Source: MED-G116 sp038107835
GTDB lineage: Bacteria > Pseudomonadota > Alphaproteobacteria > Puniceispirillales > Puniceispirillaceae
DNA: 53,975 nucleotides
Reading direction: 5' to 3'
Assembly (NCBI GenBank): GCA_038107835.1
Contig: JAYNHH010000015.1
Span: 1 to 53,975 of the forward strand
Shown here: one piece after another, positions 50,960 through 53,975 of the stretch
Layout: every line of letters begins with the position of its first letter
Numbering within the stretch: position 1 is the stretch's first letter
Position numbers and translations under genes: made by a program
Notes under the pieces: model-generated
Told to the model about the DNA's origin: nothing
What the model saw: only the letters and a program-made list of their open reading frames with translations
Databases searched by the model: none

Positions 50960-52588
50960 ATGCCTCGTTATATTTTCATCACTGGTGGTGTGGTTTCCTC
51001 ACTCGGTAAAGGTCTTGGTGCCGCAGCTTTGGCGGCGCTCCTGCAGGCGCGCGGATACAAGGTGCGGCTGCGCAAACTCGATCCCTATCTCAATGTTGAT
51101 CCAGGCACCATGTCGCCGACCCAGCATGGCGAGGTGTTCGTCACCGATGATGGCGCCGAGACGGATCTTGATCTCGGGCATTATGAACGTTTCACCGGTG
51201 TGCATGCCAGAAAGTCGGACAATGTCACGACGGGCCGCATCTATTCCGATGTTCTGGCAAGGGAACGCCGCGGCGACTATCTCGGCGCGACCATCCAGGT
51301 GATCCCGCATGTCACTGATGCGATCAAGGAGTTTGTAAAGGCGAATCACGATGATGAGGATTTCATCCTGTGCGAGATTGGCGGCACGGTCGGCGATATC
51401 GAATCACTTCCCTTTCTTGAGGCGATCCGCCAGCTCGGCAATGAGCTTGGCCGCGAACAGACCTGTTTTCTGCATGTCACGCTGCTGCCCTACATTGCAG
51501 CGGCGGGTGAGCTGAAAACCAAACCCACCCAGCATTCGGTCAAGGAACTGCAATCGGTCGGTATCCAGCCGGACATTCTGCTGTGCCGCACCGAACATCC
51601 GCTTCCCGATGAACAGCGGGGGAAGATCGGGCTGTTCTGCAACATCCGGCAATCGGCGGTGATACTTGGAATGGATGTCCGCAATATCTATGAGGTGCCG
51701 CTCTCCTATCATGAACAGGGGCTTGACCGCGAGGTGATGCGGCATTTCGGCCTGCCGGACAGGACGCCTGACCTGTCCGCATGGCAGCGCATCTGCAATA
51801 CAGTTGCCAATCCCGAGGGTGAGGTGACCATCGCCATTGTTGGCAAATACACCTCCTTGCAGGATTCCTATAAATCGCTTGGCGAGGCGCTGGTTCATGG
51901 TGGCATTGCCAACGGCGTCAAGGTCAATATCGAATGGATTGATTCAGAGCTGTTTGAGCAGGAAGATGCGGCTGTTGAGGCATTGCATCATGTCAGCGGC
52001 ATCCTCGTTCCCGGCGGTTTTGGGGAGCGCGGCTCCGAGGGTAAAATCAGGGCGGTGCGCTTTGCCCGTGAACAGAACATCCCCTATTTCGGCATCTGTT
52101 TCGGCATGCAGATGGCGGTTCTCGAAACAGCCCGCAATCTGGCCGATCTGCCAGGGGCCGGTTCGAGTGAGTTCGGCAATACCGAGGTGCCGCTTGTCGG
52201 TCTTATGACCGAATGGACAGCTGGCAACGAGCGTCTGCAACGCAGCGCCGATGATGATCTTGGCGGTACCATGCGTCTTGGCGCCTATGCCTGTCTGCTC
52301 GAGGAGGGATCGGTCGCCGGCCGGGTTTATGGCGCAACCGAGATATCCGAGCGCCACCGGCATCGCTATGAGGTCAATATTGCCTATCGTGACCAGCTGG
52401 AAGCGGCTGGTATGAAAATCTCCGGCCTGTCACCAGACGGCCATCTGCCCGAAATTGTCGAGCGGCCGGATCATCCCTGGTTTGTTGCGGTGCAGTTCCA
52501 TCCCGAATTGAAATCGAAACCGACTGATCCGCATCCGCTGTTCACCGGCTTTGTCGCGGCATCAATGGAAAAGTCTCGGCTTGTCTGA
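50960..52588 (+). CDS. pyrG: CTP synthase
   Basis: 542 aa enzyme making CTP from UTP, ATP and glutamine. N-terminal synthase domain: FITGGVVSSLGKGLGAAALAAL, then DPYLNVDPGTMSPTQHGEVFV. The C-terminal glutamine amidotransferase domain (about 290-540) has nucleophile Cys380 in FGICFGMQ and His/Glu in QFHPEL. Normal length. A possible operator lies in its leader. kdsA follows after 39 bases with a strong GGAGG. Confidence 0.97.
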   Translation: MPRYIFITGGVVSSLGKGLGAAALAALLQARGYKVRLRKLDPYLNVDPGTMSPTQHGEVFVTDDGAETDLDLGHYERFTGVHARKSDNVTTGRIYSDVLARERRGDYLGATIQVIPHVTDAIKEFVKANHDDEDFILCEIGGTVGDIESLPFLEAIRQLGNELGREQTCFLHVTLLPYIAAAGELKTKPTQHSVKELQSVGIQPDILLCRTEHPLPDEQRGKIGLFCNIRQSAVILGMDVRNIYEVPLSYHEQGLDREVMRHFGLPDRTPDLSAWQRICNTVANPEGEVTIAIVGKYTSLQDSYKSLGEALVHGGIANGVKVNIEWIDSELFEQEDAAVEALHHVSGILVPGGFGERGSEGKIRAVRFAREQNIPYFGICFGMQMAVLETARNLADLPGAGSSEFGNTEVPLVGLMTEWTAGNERLQRSADDDLGGTMRLGAYACLLEEGSVAGRVYGATEISERHRHRYEVNIAYRDQLEAAGMKISGLSPDGHLPEIVERPDHPWFVAVQFHPELKSKPTDPHPLFTGFVAASMEKSRLV

Positions 52589-52627
52589 GCGGTTTTCCTG
52601 ACGACCCTGAAGGAGGCGCGCAGGACC

Positions 52628-53452
52628 ATGACTGAAATAAAAATCGGCGACGTGCCCTGTGGTGGTGACCATCCGTTACTGCTGATAGCCGGTCCCTGCC
52701 AGATCGAAGGTCTCGACCACGCCCTGTCATGTGCCAGCCGTCTTGCCGACATAGCTGCTGCCGTCGGCATGGGCTTTGTCTATAAATCATCCTTTGACAA
52801 GGCCAACCGCACCTCGGCACATGCTGCGCGTGGCGTCGGCATGGATGAGGGGCTGGCGATCATGGCACGGGTTCGCGCCGAGTTTGGCTGTCCGGTTCTC
52901 AGTGATGTCCATCTGCCCGAGCAATGCGCCCCGGCGGCCGAGGCGCTTGACGTGTTGCAGATTCCAGCCTTTCTGTGTCGGCAGACGGACCTCTTGCTGG
53001 CGGCAGCGGCCACCGGTGCTGTTGTCAATATAAAGAAGGGGCAGTTTCTCGCCCCCTGGGACATGGCGCATGTCGCTGCCAAGGTCGCCGGCGCTGGCAA
53101 TGAGCGGATCATGCTGACCGAGCGCGGCACCTCCTTTGGCTACAACACGCTTGTCTCTGATATGCGCGCTCTGCCTGAAATGGCAAAGCTGGGCCATCCG
53201 GTGATTTTTGATGCCACCCATTCGGTGCAGCAGCCGGGCGGCCTCGGCGGCAGTTCGGGTGGACAGCGGGAGTTTGTTCCGGTGCTGGCCCGCGCGGCGG
53301 TTGCCGTTGGCGTTGAGGGGCTGTTCATGGAAGCCCATGAGGATCCCGATAATGCTCCATCTGACGGCCCGAATATGGTGCCGCTGGACGCCATGCAGGA
53401 CGTTCTTTCGCGCCTGCAGCGCATTGACACCGCCCGCCGCGAGGCGCTCTGA
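52628..53452 (+). CDS. kdsA: 3-deoxy-8-phosphooctulonate synthase
   Basis: 274 aa TIM-barrel enzyme that condenses arabinose 5-phosphate with PEP to KDO 8-phosphate for lipopolysaccharide. Motifs: LIAGPCQIEG (about 17-26), YKSSFDKANR (about 53-62), FLCRQTDLL and GTSFGYNTLVSDMRALP. GGAGG lies about 11 bases before the ATG. An intact LPS core pathway is implied. Confidence 0.96.
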   Translation: MTEIKIGDVPCGGDHPLLLIAGPCQIEGLDHALSCASRLADIAAAVGMGFVYKSSFDKANRTSAHAARGVGMDEGLAIMARVRAEFGCPVLSDVHLPEQCAPAAEALDVLQIPAFLCRQTDLLLAAAATGAVVNIKKGQFLAPWDMAHVAAKVAGAGNERIMLTERGTSFGYNTLVSDMRALPEMAKLGHPVIFDATHSVQQPGGLGGSSGGQREFVPVLARAAVAVGVEGLFMEAHEDPDNAPSDGPNMVPLDAMQDVLSRLQRIDTARREAL

Positions 53453-53520
53453 CCTTAGATTCCGGACTGCCGGTTGGCGGCAGTTTCTCACCACCACCCC
53501 CAACCACAGGATGAAATCCC

Positions 53521-53975
53521 ATGTCCACCATTCTTGATATCCAGGCCCGCGAAATTCTCGACTCCCGTGGCAACCCAACTGTCGAGGTAGATGTCACCCT
53601 CGAGGATGGCGCCGTTGGCCGCGCGGCTGTTCCCTCGGGAGCCTCGACCGGTGCCTATGAGGCTGTTGAGATGCGCGATGGCGACAAGGACAGATATAAT
53701 GGCAAAGGCGTGCTGAAAGCTGTCGACGCTGTCAATTTTGAGATTTTCGACGCGATTGTCGGCGCTGATGCGCTTGATCAGGCAGGTCTTGATCAGGATC
53801 TGATCGAATTGGACGGCACCAACAACAAGGGCCGGCTTGGTGCCAATGCGATCCTTGGCGTGTCCATGGCTGTGGCTCGGGCGGCCGCGGATTCAACCGA
53901 AATGCCGCTTTGGCGCTATCTTGGTGGTGTCCATGCGCATCTGCTGCCAACGCCAATGATGAACATCATGAATGG
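53521..53975 (+). CDS. eno: enolase, N-terminal part (runs off the window)
   Basis: First 151 residues of the glycolytic enzyme that dehydrates 2-phosphoglycerate to PEP. IQAREILDSRGNPTVEVDV, VPSGASTGAYEAVEMRD and the loop GANAILGVSMAVARAAA are standard. The ATG at 53521 follows AGGA. The gene is cut by the window end. Confidence 0.97.
   Translation, partial: MSTILDIQAREILDSRGNPTVEVDVTLEDGAVGRAAVPSGASTGAYEAVEMRDGDKDRYNGKGVLKAVDAVNFEIFDAIVGADALDQAGLDQDLIELDGTNNKGRLGANAILGVSMAVARAAADSTEMPLWRYLGGVHAHLLPTPMMNIMN

Noticed and set aside
1..53975. CRISPR arrays, prophage genes, insertion sequences, toxin-antitoxin pairs
   Set aside because: No regularly spaced repeats, transposase, phage structural genes or Cas genes were found on either strand.

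Overview
The window reads as a chromosomal segment of a free-living alphaproteobacterium. A 14-gene complex I operon (nuoA to nuoN) is followed directly by birA, coaX, RNase J, a methylmalonyl-CoA epimerase and a DUF1467 protein. Other alphaproteobacterial blocks are nrdR-ribD-ribE-ribH-nusB, a CBP3-type cytochrome bc1 chaperone, DUF177-plsX-fabH-ihfA-merR followed by tRNA-Pro, and tpiA-secG-pyrG-kdsA-eno. A DddQ-like DMSP lyase, several EamA-type transporters and two 100-N scaffold gaps suggest a marine lineage assembled from environmental or draft data. The SAR116 / Puniceispirillum group is my best guess, but this is inference from gene content and not a phylogeny.

Layout. 1-1523: end of a sugar ABC transporter (permease, ATPase) with an RbsD-type pyranase. 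1717-4073: two convergent exported serine proteases, one trypsin-like with a helical C-terminal tail and one subtilisin-like, whose stop codons overlap. 4270-10796: accessory region with an ArsC/Spx-like protein, a 14-bp tandem repeat, an EamA transporter whose N-terminus is out of frame, a tight operon of two Lin0512-family paralogues plus a VOC-cupin fusion plus an EamA transporter, and an opposing operon of PhyH dioxygenase, EamA transporter and DUF3429 protein. 11103-29316: one long plus-strand block from nuoA to DUF1467. 29377-29476: assembly gap with a terminator-like hairpin just after it. 29821-35008: rpiB, glyA, nrdR, ribD, ribE, ribH, nusB. 35064-39498: bamE (minus), then the bc1 chaperone, DUF177, plsX, fabH, ihfA and merR. 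39750-39826: tRNA-Pro(GGG). 39950-45849: accessory genes (EamA transporter with a defective start, DddQ-like DMSP lyase, truncated class IV aminotransferase at the second gap, acyl-CoA synthetase, LysE transporter, a secreted SPOR-like protein). 46029-49420: trpE and ppiD on the minus strand. 49700-53975: tpiA, secG, pyrG, kdsA and the start of eno.

How the parts work together. Most of the window is core metabolism: respiration (NDH-1), cofactor supply (biotin transfer, CoA, riboflavin), one-carbon metabolism (glyA), dNTP control (nrdR), membrane lipid and LPS synthesis (plsX, fabH, kdsA), outer-membrane and periplasmic quality control (bamE, ppiD), glycolysis (tpiA, eno) and pyrimidine synthesis (pyrG). 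The accessory intervals are richest in small-molecule transport and cupin or dioxygenase chemistry. The most interesting points are the Lin0512 operon, the DMSP lyase with its own promoter-like region, and two EamA genes that each look one base out of frame at the N-terminus.
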